Position numbers and translations under genes: made by a program. Positions 10,301-18,815 of a stretch of DNA of 64,000 bases are shown piece by piece. The DNA is from JBFMFH01 sp964481395 (GTDB lineage: Bacteria; Acidobacteriota; Vicinamibacteria; Vicinamibacterales; JAKQTR01), in NCBI GenBank assembly GCA_964481395.1, contig CAYZYG010000004.1, positions 1 to 64,000 on the forward strand. The letters are read 5' to 3'. Numbering within the stretch: the first letter of the stretch is position 1; each line of letters begins with the position of its first letter. The notes beneath the pieces were generated by a model. It saw only the letters and a list, made by a program, of their open reading frames with translations. It did no database searches and was not told the DNA's origin.

Positions 10301-10782
10301 CGCTGGAAGTACTCCCGCTTCGGGAGCCCGTCCTGCTCGCGGGGGAACCCGGCCTCGTACCACTTCTTGAATCCGGCCCGCACCATGCATCCGTTGACGC
10401 GCCGGTCTCCGTAGAAGCGCCTGGTCAGGGCCAGCCCCTTCTGGCACACCCGCGGGTCCCACCGGTGCGTCGTCTGGTTGCCCAGCAGATCGGTCGCTTT
10501 GCCGTAGCCCATCGACGGCCCGATGCGGACGACGACGCCGTTGCGGACGTAGGCGTTGAGGATGCAGTTGTGCGTGTCGTTGGGCGCGCAGGTAAACGTG
10601 AAGGTCGAGTCGTACTTCCACAGGTCCCGATAGACACGCTCCCATCCACGGTCCGGATAGGCCGCGAGCGGGTTGCCGACGACCTGCAGCCCCCAGGCGT
10701 CGATCGCCGAACTCGCCAGCCCGCCCAGTCCGGCGGCGGCCATCATTCCGAAGAACTCCCGGCGGGGAATCTGCGTGATCAT
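7333..10782 (-). CDS. Tat-exported molybdopterin catalytic subunit, NarG/NxrA-like (type II DMSO reductase family)
   Basis: A 1149-residue catalytic subunit of the molybdenum bis-MGD oxidoreductases. The N-terminus IPRREFFGMMAAAGLGG is a twin-arginine leader, so the enzyme works in the periplasm. The FS0 iron-sulfur motif is Cys65-x3-Asp69-x3-Cys73-x39-Cys113, with Asp where NarG has a Cys and Cys where NarG has its His. SWHTDLPPGHP carries Asp272 at the position of the NarG aspartate that ligates molybdenum, the hallmark of type II enzymes (nitrate reductase, nitrite oxidoreductase, perchlorate, selenate and ethylbenzene enzymes). Length and the CAPNDTHNC start are closest, in my recollection, to the periplasmic nitrite oxidoreductase/nitrate reductase branch. 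The reaction and direction are not determinable here. A GGGAG site precedes the start, which overlaps the cytochrome gene by four bases. Confidence 0.93.
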
Positions 10783-12434
10783 CGCTTGTCTCCCTGTCGC
10801 GCGCGAAGGTAGGCCACGACCGACTCGATTTCGCCGCGGCCCAGCGCCTGGCGTGTCGGCGTCGCGGTGAGGAATCCCGGCATCACCGTGCCGCGGCGCC
10901 CCCTGGCAATGGTCTCGGTGAGAAACGTGTCCGTGGCCGCGTCGCGCAGCACGGGGTTGGCGAGCGCGGGCCCCTCAGCGCCCTCGGCCGACGGACCGTG
11001 GCACCCGGCGCAGTTCGCGGCGAAAACCCGCTCCCCTGCCGCCGCGTCCGCCGTGACCCAGCGCGCGGGCTTGGGATCCGGCTCGAGGGGCACCCCGCCC
11101 ATCGCCCGCACCTGCGCGACCACGGCCGCGATCTCGCCCGGTCGCAGCCCGTCCGGACGATCCCAGCCCGGCATCCGGCGGCCGGGTCTGCCCAGCCGCA
11201 CGGTCGCCTCGATCAGGGCGTCGGGCGCCAGCGCGAGGAAGTCCGGATTCGTCACGGATGGAAACGACGCCACGCCCGGCAGGCGTCGTCCGAGACCGTC
11301 CCGGCCGTGGCACCCGGCGCAGAACGCCCCGAAGAGCGTCGCTCCGTCGATTGTGAACTCGCGCGCCCCGAGCTTCGACACGCGCACACGATCGCGGGGC
11401 AGATACACGTCCGGCAGTTCGCCGCGCCTGAGCGACAGCACGTACATCGTGAGGCTGTCGATCTCCTGGTCCGACACGGACGCCGGCGGCATCTGCGACC
11501 CGACGACAACGCTCGCAGGTGCCCTGAAGTGCTCGGCCTGCCAGTTCGCCATCGTGCGGGCCCCAGGAACGTCGGCAAAGCTGACCAGAGCCGGGTCCTT
11601 GCTGCCGGCCAGCGACAGATCCGGTCCGTCGTCTCCCCCGACACCGCTGACCCTGTGGCAGCCGAGGCACCCAGACGCGTGGAACACGCTCTTGGCCTCG
11701 ACCAGCGCCGGCGCGGCCACCCGTGTCGCGAGGAACGTCGAGAGCGCCGCCCGGTCGGGATCGGTCACCGGTGCGAACGAGGTCCTCCAGGGGCCGGCCG
11801 CCGCCTTGCGCGTCTCGTCGAGGTGCTTCTCGTACCAGGCCGCGTCGTAGCCGGTCAGGCCCGCGCGGCTCAGGTCGGGGCCCTCCATGCCGCCGCCGTC
11901 TGGGCGCAGCGTCCCGCCCCTCCCGTCCACCCGGTGGCAGGCCAGGCAGTCGAGCCGCTCGAATGCCGCCCGCGCCACGTTCAGTTGCTCCTGCTCGGGG
12001 ACGCCGAGCGTCGAGTGGCACCGCCCGCACCCGGCGTAGCTGAAGCGCGCCGGGATCATCGGCTCTGGCCAGAAGTGCACGTCCCCGTGCGCGTCGGCCT
12101 TCTCGGTCGCGGGGCCCTGCCCGGCGTGGCAGACGGTGCAGCCGTACTCGGCTGGATCGTGCACGACCGGCCTGTGCGCCACCAGCACGGGGTCGCCGGT
12201 GATCCCCTGCTCGCCCGGTCCCATCGACACGTGGCATGACACACAGCGGTCTGCGACGCCCAGGCTGCGGTTCACGACCTGCCGCAACTGGACGGGGATG
12301 GATCCCTCTTCCGAAACCCCTCTCGCCTGCACGCGGCGCCAGTCCTTGAGCACGTTCTCCTGCACCGCCGCGACGACGAGGAGCAGCAGGACGCCAAGAC
12401 TGCACGCGAGCAGAAGGTGCTTGTTCTTGTTCAT
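10779..12434 (-). CDS. Heptaheme c-type cytochrome, membrane-anchored
   Basis: A 551-residue multiheme cytochrome with an N-terminal hydrophobic anchor (residues 6-25) and no clear cleavage site, so it is likely tethered to the inner membrane facing the periplasm. Seven CXXCH motifs lie at Cys64, 99, 136, 163, 256, 372 and 475. The first four cluster within 100 residues, resembling a compact tetraheme module; the last three each sit in a class I cytochrome c-like domain with a downstream Met (for example SQMPPASVSD, RRMPGWDRP, TVMPGF). It lies between the cytochrome b and molybdoenzyme genes, 4 bases after the former and overlapping the latter, which suits a role as c1-equivalent and wire between the two. 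Confidence 0.92.
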   Translation of the reverse strand: MNKNKHLLLACSLGVLLLLVVAAVQENVLKDWRRVQARGVSEEGSIPVQLRQVVNRSLGVADRCVSCHVSMGPGEQGITGDPVLVAHRPVVHDPAEYGCTVCHAGQGPATEKADAHGDVHFWPEPMIPARFSYAGCGRCHSTLGVPEQEQLNVARAAFERLDCLACHRVDGRGGTLRPDGGGMEGPDLSRAGLTGYDAAWYEKHLDETRKAAAGPWRTSFAPVTDPDRAALSTFLATRVAAPALVEAKSVFHASGCLGCHRVSGVGGDDGPDLSLAGSKDPALVSFADVPGARTMANWQAEHFRAPASVVVGSQMPPASVSDQEIDSLTMYVLSLRRGELPDVYLPRDRVRVSKLGAREFTIDGATLFGAFCAGCHGRDGLGRRLPGVASFPSVTNPDFLALAPDALIEATVRLGRPGRRMPGWDRPDGLRPGEIAAVVAQVRAMGGVPLEPDPKPARWVTADAAAGERVFAANCAGCHGPSAEGAEGPALANPVLRDAATDTFLTETIARGRRGTVMPGFLTATPTRQALGRGEIESVVAYLRARQGDKR

Positions 12435-12438
12435 GGCG

Positions 12439-13998
12439 TCAGTGGGTCGGCCAGTCTGCCGGCGACCAGTAGAAGGCCCAGTTCGGCCCTCTGAAGTAGG
12501 TGCCGATGATCGTCAGCACGAGAAACCCGCCGAGAAAGCACGTGAAGAGTCCGAGTGCACCGGCGCGCGCCGACTGGTGCCGGCGGATGCACCACAACGA
12601 ATACGCCGCGTACACGGCGGTCAGCAGCGTCGCCGGATTGATTGCCGTCACGATGAGCTGCGGGATGTCCGGGAACCACTCGCGCAGCCAGCCGAACCGG
12701 ATCGCGAACGCCTCGATCAGGATCGGCGCGACGAGCCCGACGACCACGGACAGCCGCACCAGCGGCCAGCCGCCCGGACCGCCGAACCACTCGCCGGTCC
12801 CGGCCTCCTCGCGGTCGAGGAAGGGAATCAGCGCCAGACCGAGCAGGACGATCACCGGGATCCCGAGCCCGCCCATGAACGCCGAGAACGACACGAGCTC
12901 CTGGAGGCCCAGGAAGTACCAGGGCGCCTTGGCCGGGTTCTCCGGCACGTTCGGGTTCGCCAGTTCCTTGAGCGGCGCGTCCGACAAAAGCGCCAAGGCA
13001 ACGCATACGAGCAGCGTGAGCATCATCACGCCGAGTTCCGCGTAGAACAGGTGCGGCATCGACGGAACGGTGTTCTCCGGCCCGCGCCCCACGGCAGGCG
13101 TCCGGCCTTTGACGATGGCCGCGAGGTGGTACGTCTTCGCGGGCGCCTCCGTGAACACCGGGTAGGTGTCGGTCGACGCCAGCGGGGCCAGGCGAGCATC
13201 GGCGTCAGCCGGACGCACGAGGCCGCCGTCCTTCCTGATCCGCCAGAAGTGCACGGCCACGAGCGCCGCGAGGCCGAGCGGCAGGATCATCACGTGCAGC
13301 AGGTAGAAGCGGATGAGCGCCTCGGCGCCGACCTCGTCTGACCCGAGCAGCAGCAGCCGCTGCAGCCCGCCGGGATCGAAGTACGCCGTGATGCCGAGCG
13401 CGTCGGTCACCTCGCGCGGCGACTGGGCGATGTTCGCGCCGATCGTGATTGCCCAGTACGCGAGCTGGTCCCACGGCAGGAGGTAACCGGTGAACGACAG
13501 CGCCAGCGTGACGACCAGCAGACCGATGCCGATGACCCAGTTGAACTCGCGCGGCGCCCGATAGGCGCCCGTGTAGAAGGCCCGGGCCATGTGCAGGATG
13601 ACGGCCACGACCATCACGTTGCCGGCCCAGCGGTGGATGTTGCGGATGAGCCGTCCGGTCGGCACGACGAAGTGGATGTCCTTCATCGAGAGGTAGGCGG
13701 CCTCCGGAAACGGCTTGTAGTAGAACATCAGCATCACGCCCGTCGCGAGCGTGATCAGGAATGCCGCCGCGCTGGCGACGCCCAGCCCCATCGTCGTCGT
13801 CCACCGCAGGCTCCAGCGGTGCGCGCGCACGGAGTGCAGGTGGAGGAAGACGTTGCCGAACACGAAGGTCGATCGGGTGCGGTCGGTCGACGGCAGCCCG
13901 GAACGGAACGCCGCGCGGTAGAGCCGGCCCGGCGCGGCTTTCAGGTTGCGCGTGAACTCGCGCAGCGCGTCGTGGGGGGCGACGGCGGGCTGCATCAT
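12439..13998 (-). CDS. Cytochrome b of a Rieske/cytochrome b (bc1/b6f-type) complex
   Basis: A membrane protein of about 519 residues that fuses the b6-like N-terminal half and subunit IV-like C-terminal half. The two heme b histidine pairs are visible in RNIHRWAGNVMVVAVILHMAR (spacing 13) and LLHVMILPLGLAALVAVHFWR (spacing 14). The quinol-site signature PEWY of classical complexes appears as APWY (NPAKAPWYFLGLQEL), a variant of some bacterial complexes. About ten or more membrane helices are present, with extra C-terminal helices after the subunit IV region. The start lies at one of two adjacent ATG codons (13998 or 13995) behind GGGAGG; the first overlaps the Rieske stop as ATGA. An ATG at 14007 would place the ribosome site inside the gene. 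Confidence 0.92.
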   Translation of the reverse strand: MMQPAVAPHDALREFTRNLKAAPGRLYRAAFRSGLPSTDRTRSTFVFGNVFLHLHSVRAHRWSLRWTTTMGLGVASAAAFLITLATGVMLMFYYKPFPEAAYLSMKDIHFVVPTGRLIRNIHRWAGNVMVVAVILHMARAFYTGAYRAPREFNWVIGIGLLVVTLALSFTGYLLPWDQLAYWAITIGANIAQSPREVTDALGITAYFDPGGLQRLLLLGSDEVGAEALIRFYLLHVMILPLGLAALVAVHFWRIRKDGGLVRPADADARLAPLASTDTYPVFTEAPAKTYHLAAIVKGRTPAVGRGPENTVPSMPHLFYAELGVMMLTLLVCVALALLSDAPLKELANPNVPENPAKAPWYFLGLQELVSFSAFMGGLGIPVIVLLGLALIPFLDREEAGTGEWFGGPGGWPLVRLSVVVGLVAPILIEAFAIRFGWLREWFPDIPQLIVTAINPATLLTAVYAAYSLWCIRRHQSARAGALGLFTCFLGGFLVLTIIGTYFRGPNWAFYWSPADWPTH

Positions 13999-14477
13999 GC
14001 CTCCCACGTCCCGGCTGGCACCACGGTGCTCTCGTCCACGGTGACGACGTCGCCGTTGACGCTGACCTTGAACCAGGGCAGCGGCCGCGGGGCCGGCCCC
14101 TTGGTCACGTCACCGTCCGCCGTGAATCGGGACCCGTGACAGGGACACTCGAATCCATCGGTCGCGGGTCTGACGACACACCCGAGATGCGTGCAGATCG
14201 TCGATACGGCGTGCACGCCCTGTGCGCCCCGGTAGATCGCCACCGCCCGCCCCGGGGGGATGAACGGCTGCCCCGGTACGAGGGTCTCCGGCAGGGTGAC
14301 GCGGAACTTCTTCGACGGGGATGACAGGACGGCAGCCTTCGGCAGGCGCAGCATGCCCACGATGCCGAACAGCAGCGCGGCACCCATGGTCCACAGGGAC
14401 GCCAGCCCGAGCCAGTCCCGTCGCGAGATCGGCTCCGGATCGAGCCGGGACCGCGCGGGCCTCGCGTGAACGCTCAT
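13995..14477 (-). CDS. Rieske [2Fe-2S] protein
   Basis: A 160-residue Rieske subunit. ISRRDWLGLASLWTMGAALLFG is a Tat-type leader that doubles as the single membrane anchor. Cluster ligands lie in CTHLGC and CPCHGS, giving the two Cys and two His of the high-potential Rieske centre. It should oxidise quinol together with the cytochrome b encoded next and hand electrons to the multiheme cytochrome. The ATG at 14477 is preceded by a perfect GGAGGA five bases upstream and overlaps the previous stop as ATGA; the ATG at 14489 would contain the ribosome site, so it was rejected. Confidence 0.92.
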   Translation of the reverse strand: MSVHARPARSRLDPEPISRRDWLGLASLWTMGAALLFGIVGMLRLPKAAVLSSPSKKFRVTLPETLVPGQPFIPPGRAVAIYRGAQGVHAVSTICTHLGCVVRPATDGFECPCHGSRFTADGDVTKGPAPRPLPWFKVSVNGDVVTVDESTVVPAGTWEA

Positions 14478-16378
14478 ACGCTCCTCCACGTCGTGCTGTA
14501 GCAGACCCGTTCCATCGCGATGGCATCAACCGGGCAGCGCGCCACGCACGCCGCGCACCGGATGCAGCGGTCCTCGTCCTTGAGGATGGCCGAGTAGGCG
14601 GCGGTGTCGGCGTGCGCTGGCCACGCGGACGCACCCGGGCTCTCTCCCGCCGCCGTCGTGATGTCTTCGAGACCGACGATCTTCAGGCACAGCGTCGGGC
14701 ACACCTCCACGCAGCCGCCGCACAGAACGCAGCGCGACCCGTCGAACACCGGCGTCACGCCGCAGTCGAGGCACCGGGACGCCTCGCGCATCGCGAGCGC
14801 CCGGTCGTAGCCGAGTTCGACCTGCGCGGCCGGGTGCTGCAGACGCACGTCCGGATGCGCAACCGGAACCGGGACCCGCCGGATCGATTCGTACCCGCGC
14901 TCGCGCGCGTACCGGTCCTCGACCAGATGCGCGATGAGCTGGTCCGCTTCGAGCGAGCGGCCGGTCAGATGGCGGTACACAGACCGCGCGGCAGCTTTGC
15001 CTGATGCCACCGCGTCGATCAGCAGGCGCGTGCCGTGGGCCAGGTCGCCTGCCACGAAGACGCCGGGCGCGGTCGTCTCCAGTGTCGAGGCATCCACTCT
15101 GGGCCAGCCGGGGCGAACCTGCTCGACGTCTTCGCCGCCGTCCGACAGGAACGACAGGATGGGCGACTGGCCGACCGACAAGAGCACCGTGTCGCACTCG
15201 AGGCGCAGCCGGTCGTTGTCGTCGAACACCGGGGAGAACCGCCGCTGGTCGTCGTACACGCGGAGGCAGCGGCGGAACGCCACCGCCCGCACCCGGCCTT
15301 CCGCGTCACGCTCGATCTCGACCGGTCCCCACCCGTTCAGGCGGTCGATGCCCTCCTCGTCGCCTTCAAGGATTTCGGCCGTGTCGGCCGGCATCTCCTC
15401 GAGCCCTTCCAGGGACACGAGCCTGACACGCGTGGTGCCAGGCAGTCGTGCGGCGGTGCGCGCGGCGTCGTACGCGATCTGACGGACCACCGTGCGCGCC
15501 ACGTCGTAGGCCACGTTGCCGCCTCCGATGACGACGACCGAGCGGCCGATCGCCAGCGGTTCGCCGAGGGACACCGCGCGGAGCAGATCGACGCCGCCGA
15601 AGACACCCGGGCCGTCTTCGCCGGGCAGACCCAGCGATCGCGACGACTTCGCGCCAACGGCGATGACGACGGCGGCGAAGTCGCGCCGCAGGTCGGCGAA
15701 CGAGACGTCCCGCCCGATCGTCACGCCGCAAAGGATGTCGACGCCCAGGGCGCGGATGACGTCGATCTCCTTCTCGATGACGTCGCGCGGCAGGCGGTAC
15801 GCGGGCACGCCGACCGCCAGCATGCCGGCCGGGACGGGTTCGCTCTCGAACACGACCGGTGCGAATCCGAGCAGCGCGAGGTCGTGGGCAGCCGACAGCC
15901 CGGCCGGACCCGCGCCGATAATCGCAACCCGCTGGCCGTCGCCCAGCACGAGCCGACCGTCGCGCTTCGAACGCAGCAGCGCGGCCATCTCCTCGGCGCT
16001 GGCGGCGACCGGGGGCAGGAAGCCCTGGACCGACGCCAGGACTTCGCTGGCGGGCTTCGCCTCGGGGCCGAACAGCTCGCAGACGAAGCGCTTCAGCGCG
16101 CGAATCGAGATAGGTCGGTCGGCCGCGACGAACCGGCCATCATCGTCGACGCGGGGCACCTTGCCGCGACGACAGGCCGCCTCGCACGGGGCACCGCAGA
16201 TGCGGCCGCACATCGAGGCGAAGGGATTCGGCCCGCGAGCGATCAGGTAGGCGTCTTCGAAGCGGCCCTCGGCAATCGCCCGCACGTAGCCCCGCGCGTC
16301 CGTGTGGACGGGACAAGCGCCCTGGCAGGAGATCAGCTCCTGATGGTGCCGCTCGCCGGGAACCTCAACCTTGAGCAT
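14474..16378 (-). CDS. GltD-like FAD/NAD(P) oxidoreductase with C-terminal double [4Fe-4S] ferredoxin
   Basis: A 634-residue flavoprotein related to the glutamate synthase small subunit and NADH-ferredoxin NADP oxidoreductases. Domain order: an N-terminal Fer4_20-type region with CQGACPVHTD and MCGRICGAPCEAACRRGKVPR (two buried [4Fe-4S] clusters), an FAD-binding Rossmann motif (IIGAGPAGLSAAHDLA) at about 150, an NAD(P)-binding motif (VVIGGGNVAYDVART) at about 290, a second FAD segment (VFVAGDLAHG), and two ferredoxin clusters at the C-terminus (CVLCGGCVEVCP and CIRCAACVARCP). No glutamate synthase large subunit gene is nearby. It is the second gene of the respiratory operon and overlaps the Rieske gene, suggesting NAD(P)(H) input to or output from the Rieske/b complex. 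The start at 16378 excludes an unrelated extension through a heptamer array. Confidence 0.88.
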   Translation of the reverse strand: MLKVEVPGERHHQELISCQGACPVHTDARGYVRAIAEGRFEDAYLIARGPNPFASMCGRICGAPCEAACRRGKVPRVDDDGRFVAADRPISIRALKRFVCELFGPEAKPASEVLASVQGFLPPVAASAEEMAALLRSKRDGRLVLGDGQRVAIIGAGPAGLSAAHDLALLGFAPVVFESEPVPAGMLAVGVPAYRLPRDVIEKEIDVIRALGVDILCGVTIGRDVSFADLRRDFAAVVIAVGAKSSRSLGLPGEDGPGVFGGVDLLRAVSLGEPLAIGRSVVVIGGGNVAYDVARTVVRQIAYDAARTAARLPGTTRVRLVSLEGLEEMPADTAEILEGDEEGIDRLNGWGPVEIERDAEGRVRAVAFRRCLRVYDDQRRFSPVFDDNDRLRLECDTVLLSVGQSPILSFLSDGGEDVEQVRPGWPRVDASTLETTAPGVFVAGDLAHGTRLLIDAVASGKAAARSVYRHLTGRSLEADQLIAHLVEDRYARERGYESIRRVPVPVAHPDVRLQHPAAQVELGYDRALAMREASRCLDCGVTPVFDGSRCVLCGGCVEVCPTLCLKIVGLEDITTAAGESPGASAWPAHADTAAYSAILKDEDRCIRCAACVARCPVDAIAMERVCYSTTWRSV

Positions 16379-16417
16379 CAGCCATCCACCGTCGCACCAC
16401 GCCGTGCGGCCAGCCAG

Positions 16418-16451
16418 GTTCCGGGTCCCGGATCCCGGGCCCCGGGTCCCG
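16418..16451. repeat. Seven-base tandem array (GGGAYCC type)
   Basis: On the minus strand the sequence reads GGGACCC, GGGGCCC, GGGATCC, GGGACCC, GGAACC: about five degenerate heptamers. It fills the 80-base gap between the porin gene and the flavoprotein gene. Confidence 0.7.
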
Positions 16452-16458
16452 TCGTGCA

Positions 16459-18030
16459 TCAGAAACCAATGACGCTCTCGACGTAGAACAGGGTGAGCCA
16501 GCGTCCGTCGAACGAGGCTTGCACGACGCGTCCTCCCCGCACGGCGCCGAGGAACGCGTTGACCGACAGGTGCCTGCCGATCGCCACGTCCGCCGATCCC
16601 TCGATGACCGTTCCGAAGTCGGCGTGCCCGCCGGACGGCCGGCCCGCGAAGCCGAAGAACGTCCCTCGGCTCTGGGTCGCTCCGCTGCCCGCATACCACC
16701 GGTCGGCAGGGCTCGCGAGCCACAGCCGGCGGAGGTCAGCCCGGGCGGTCACATTCGCAGCAGGCCTGACCACGAGTTCCGCGAAGAGATCGCGGAGGTT
16801 CATGAAGGCGTAGCTCGCGGTGTACGAGAACTTCCGCCCGGTCGGCACCATCTGAACGAACGTCCCGTGGCGGCCGTCGGCGCCGTCTTCGTCTCCGGAC
16901 GCATGCCCGATGCCGCCGCGCAGCCAGGGCTGCCAGGGCGAGGATTTCCACTGATAGCCGGCCTCCGCCACGAGCGCCCAGGCCCGGTGCGACTCGCCGA
17001 ACCAGGACCCGGTCTGCCCGGCGAACCAGAACAGCCAGTCCGCTTCTCCCGTGCCGCTGGCGGTGGCTCCCGTCAGCGCGGCGCCGAACGTCGGAATGCT
17101 CACGTCGACGGACGCGGCGGGCAGCCCGGAGTTGTCAGGTCTGGCGCTGACCTGTCGCCGGTCGTCGTAGAGATACGCGAAGGTCGAGACCTCTGTCGCG
17201 GGCAGCACCGTACCCGGTCGCAGCGAGAGCGCGAACGTGCCGAGGTCGAGATCCTTCATGCCCGCGCCGGCGGCGTCCTCGAAGCCGCCCTGCGTGGGCC
17301 TCACCCAGGCTGCGGTCAGGTGCCACTTCCTCCGGTCGACATCGCCTCGTACGCCGTCGAACGTGCGCTGGAACAGCGACCATTCGAACTCGCCGATCAG
17401 CCGCGACTCGACTCGAGACCGCTTCACCGCGTCGACCTTGGCGATGCCGGTCGGCGACTCCGCCCCGGCACCGAAGTTGATGCGTCCGGCGAGCACGGAC
17501 ACGCCGTGCGGGAGCTTGGCCCGGAGGCTGAGCGTCCTCAGGTAGACCTGGCGGCTGTCGGTCCGGCCCGCGTGTGCGTAGTAGAGCGCGCCGGATCCGA
17601 GCGCGCCTGGTCCGACCGCAGTCGTCGGCAGTCCGCCGAACTGCACGTACTGGACCGCCGCGCTGAAATCGACCCGCGGCCAGGATCCGGTGAGGGTGAA
17701 TCTGAGCCGGTTGGCGAGAAAGGCGTAGTCGGGATCCCCGCCCCCGGGCCGCGGCTCGAAGAAGTGCCAGGACTCGACGCGGGTCGTGTTCGCCAGCGCC
17801 CAGCGCCACGGAGCGCCACTGGAGGATCCGGCTGCAGCCGTTCCCTTGTTGCCGGGAGGTGCCCCCGTGCCGCCGGACTCAACGGCCACCGTCTGTCCGG
17901 CGCTGCGTCCGTTGGAGACGCAGATCAGGCCGATCAGCGTCACGACGCTGACAGCGTGTCGCCGCCACGATCCCCTCGTGCTGCAGAATGCCACGCGCAC
18001 CCCTGACGGGCCGGGCACGCCGAAGGACAC
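16459..18030 (-). CDS. Alginate-export-type outer membrane porin
   Basis: A 523-residue outer-membrane barrel of the alginate export (AlgE-like) family, often found beside denitrification or nitrite-oxidation genes in environmental genomes. Evidence: an N-terminal export signal (AVSVVTLIGLICVSNGRSAGQ), the typical first strand ALANTTRVESWHFFEP followed by YAFLANRLRFTLTGSW, repeated amphipathic strands (FSAAVQYVQFGG, QVYLRTLSLRAKLP, GVSVLAGRINFG) and a C-terminal aromatic strand ending in VIGF. The start at 18030 is a GTG; an internal GTG nearer the hydrophobic core is also possible. It is first in the respiratory operon and may admit the anionic substrate or export its product. It is divergent from pdxH. 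Confidence 0.85.
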   Translation of the reverse strand: MSFGVPGPSGVRVAFCSTRGSWRRHAVSVVTLIGLICVSNGRSAGQTVAVESGGTGAPPGNKGTAAAGSSSGAPWRWALANTTRVESWHFFEPRPGGGDPDYAFLANRLRFTLTGSWPRVDFSAAVQYVQFGGLPTTAVGPGALGSGALYYAHAGRTDSRQVYLRTLSLRAKLPHGVSVLAGRINFGAGAESPTGIAKVDAVKRSRVESRLIGEFEWSLFQRTFDGVRGDVDRRKWHLTAAWVRPTQGGFEDAAGAGMKDLDLGTFALSLRPGTVLPATEVSTFAYLYDDRRQVSARPDNSGLPAASVDVSIPTFGAALTGATASGTGEADWLFWFAGQTGSWFGESHRAWALVAEAGYQWKSSPWQPWLRGGIGHASGDEDGADGRHGTFVQMVPTGRKFSYTASYAFMNLRDLFAELVVRPAANVTARADLRRLWLASPADRWYAGSGATQSRGTFFGFAGRPSGGHADFGTVIEGSADVAIGRHLSVNAFLGAVRGGRVVQASFDGRWLTLFYVESVIGF

Positions 18031-18204
18031 GCCGCCGCCCGACCCACGCTGTTATCAGTGCGCTGACCATACCGCCGATTCCGCCGACGCGCCTATGACG
18101 GCGGTCATATGGCCTTCTGACCCGAGAGCTTGATTCGGATCCCGCCCGGTGCCAGTCTGTGGAGACGGCGTCGAACCCTTTCACGCGCCGCGAAGTGAGG
18201 ACTC

Positions 18205-18801
18205 ATGCTGGCCGAGGGTTATCAGAATCCGATCGACGCATTCCTGGCTGTCTGGCAACAGGCCCGCGCCTCCGCACCGGAGGGTTACGATTCGACGACG
18301 GTGGCCCTGGCCAGCGCCGACGTCCGCGGGCGGCCATCGGTCCGCATGGTGCTGCTCAAGGGCGCGGACGCAGACGGATTCGTGTTCTACACGAACTACG
18401 CCAGCCGGAAGGGACGGGAGATCGACGCGAACCCGTTCGCGGCGCTGTGTTTCTTCTGGCCCTGGATGAAGCTGCAGGCTCGCGTCGAAGGCGCGATAGC
18501 ACGAGTGCCTGATGCAGAGTCGGACGAGTACTTCGCGTCACGCCCCCGCGGCAGCCAGCTCGGGGCGTGGGCATCGCAGCAGAGCTTGCCCATTGGATCT
18601 CGGGCCGAACTCGAAGCGAATCTCGCGCAGGTCGAGGAACGGTTTCGCGACCGGACGATCCCACGGCCGCCTTCCTGGGGCGGCTACCGCCTGGTTCCGG
18701 ATCGAATGGAGTTCTGGCAGGAACAGCCCTTCCGCCTGCACGATCGGCTGGCATTCACACGCGACGGCAGCGACTGGAAACGGGTGCGCCTCCAGCCGTA
18801 G
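18205..18801 (+). CDS. pdxH: Pyridoxamine 5'-phosphate oxidase
   Basis: A 198-residue FMN enzyme that oxidises pyridoxamine or pyridoxine 5'-phosphate to pyridoxal 5'-phosphate, the last step of vitamin B6 salvage and of DXP-dependent synthesis. Family landmarks are present in order: RPSVRMVLLKGADADGFVFYTNYASRKG (FMN contacts), AALCFFWPWMKLQARVEGAI, the ASQQS segment after SRPRGSQLGAW, and the C-terminal signature PRPPSWGGYRLVPDRMEFWQ followed by RLHDR. The length is normal. It stands alone, divergent from the porin operon and convergent with lpxA, 14 bases away. Confidence 0.95.
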   Translation: MLAEGYQNPIDAFLAVWQQARASAPEGYDSTTVALASADVRGRPSVRMVLLKGADADGFVFYTNYASRKGREIDANPFAALCFFWPWMKLQARVEGAIARVPDAESDEYFASRPRGSQLGAWASQQSLPIGSRAELEANLAQVEERFRDRTIPRPPSWGGYRLVPDRMEFWQEQPFRLHDRLAFTRDGSDWKRVRLQP

Positions 18802-18815
18802 CGGTCACACGGCGA

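Noticed and set aside
7513..10812. A 1099-codon open frame on the plus strand opposite the molybdopterin subunit
   Set aside because: Composition is dominated by Arg, Val, Asp and His with no domain match, and the opposite strand encodes a clear NarG/NxrA-like protein.
18130..18143. TTGAT-N4-ATC, a partial FNR/CRP-type box between the porin operon and pdxH
   Set aside because: Only eight of ten positions match and the second half-site is poor (ATCCC); a single imperfect site in GC-rich DNA is not enough to annotate.
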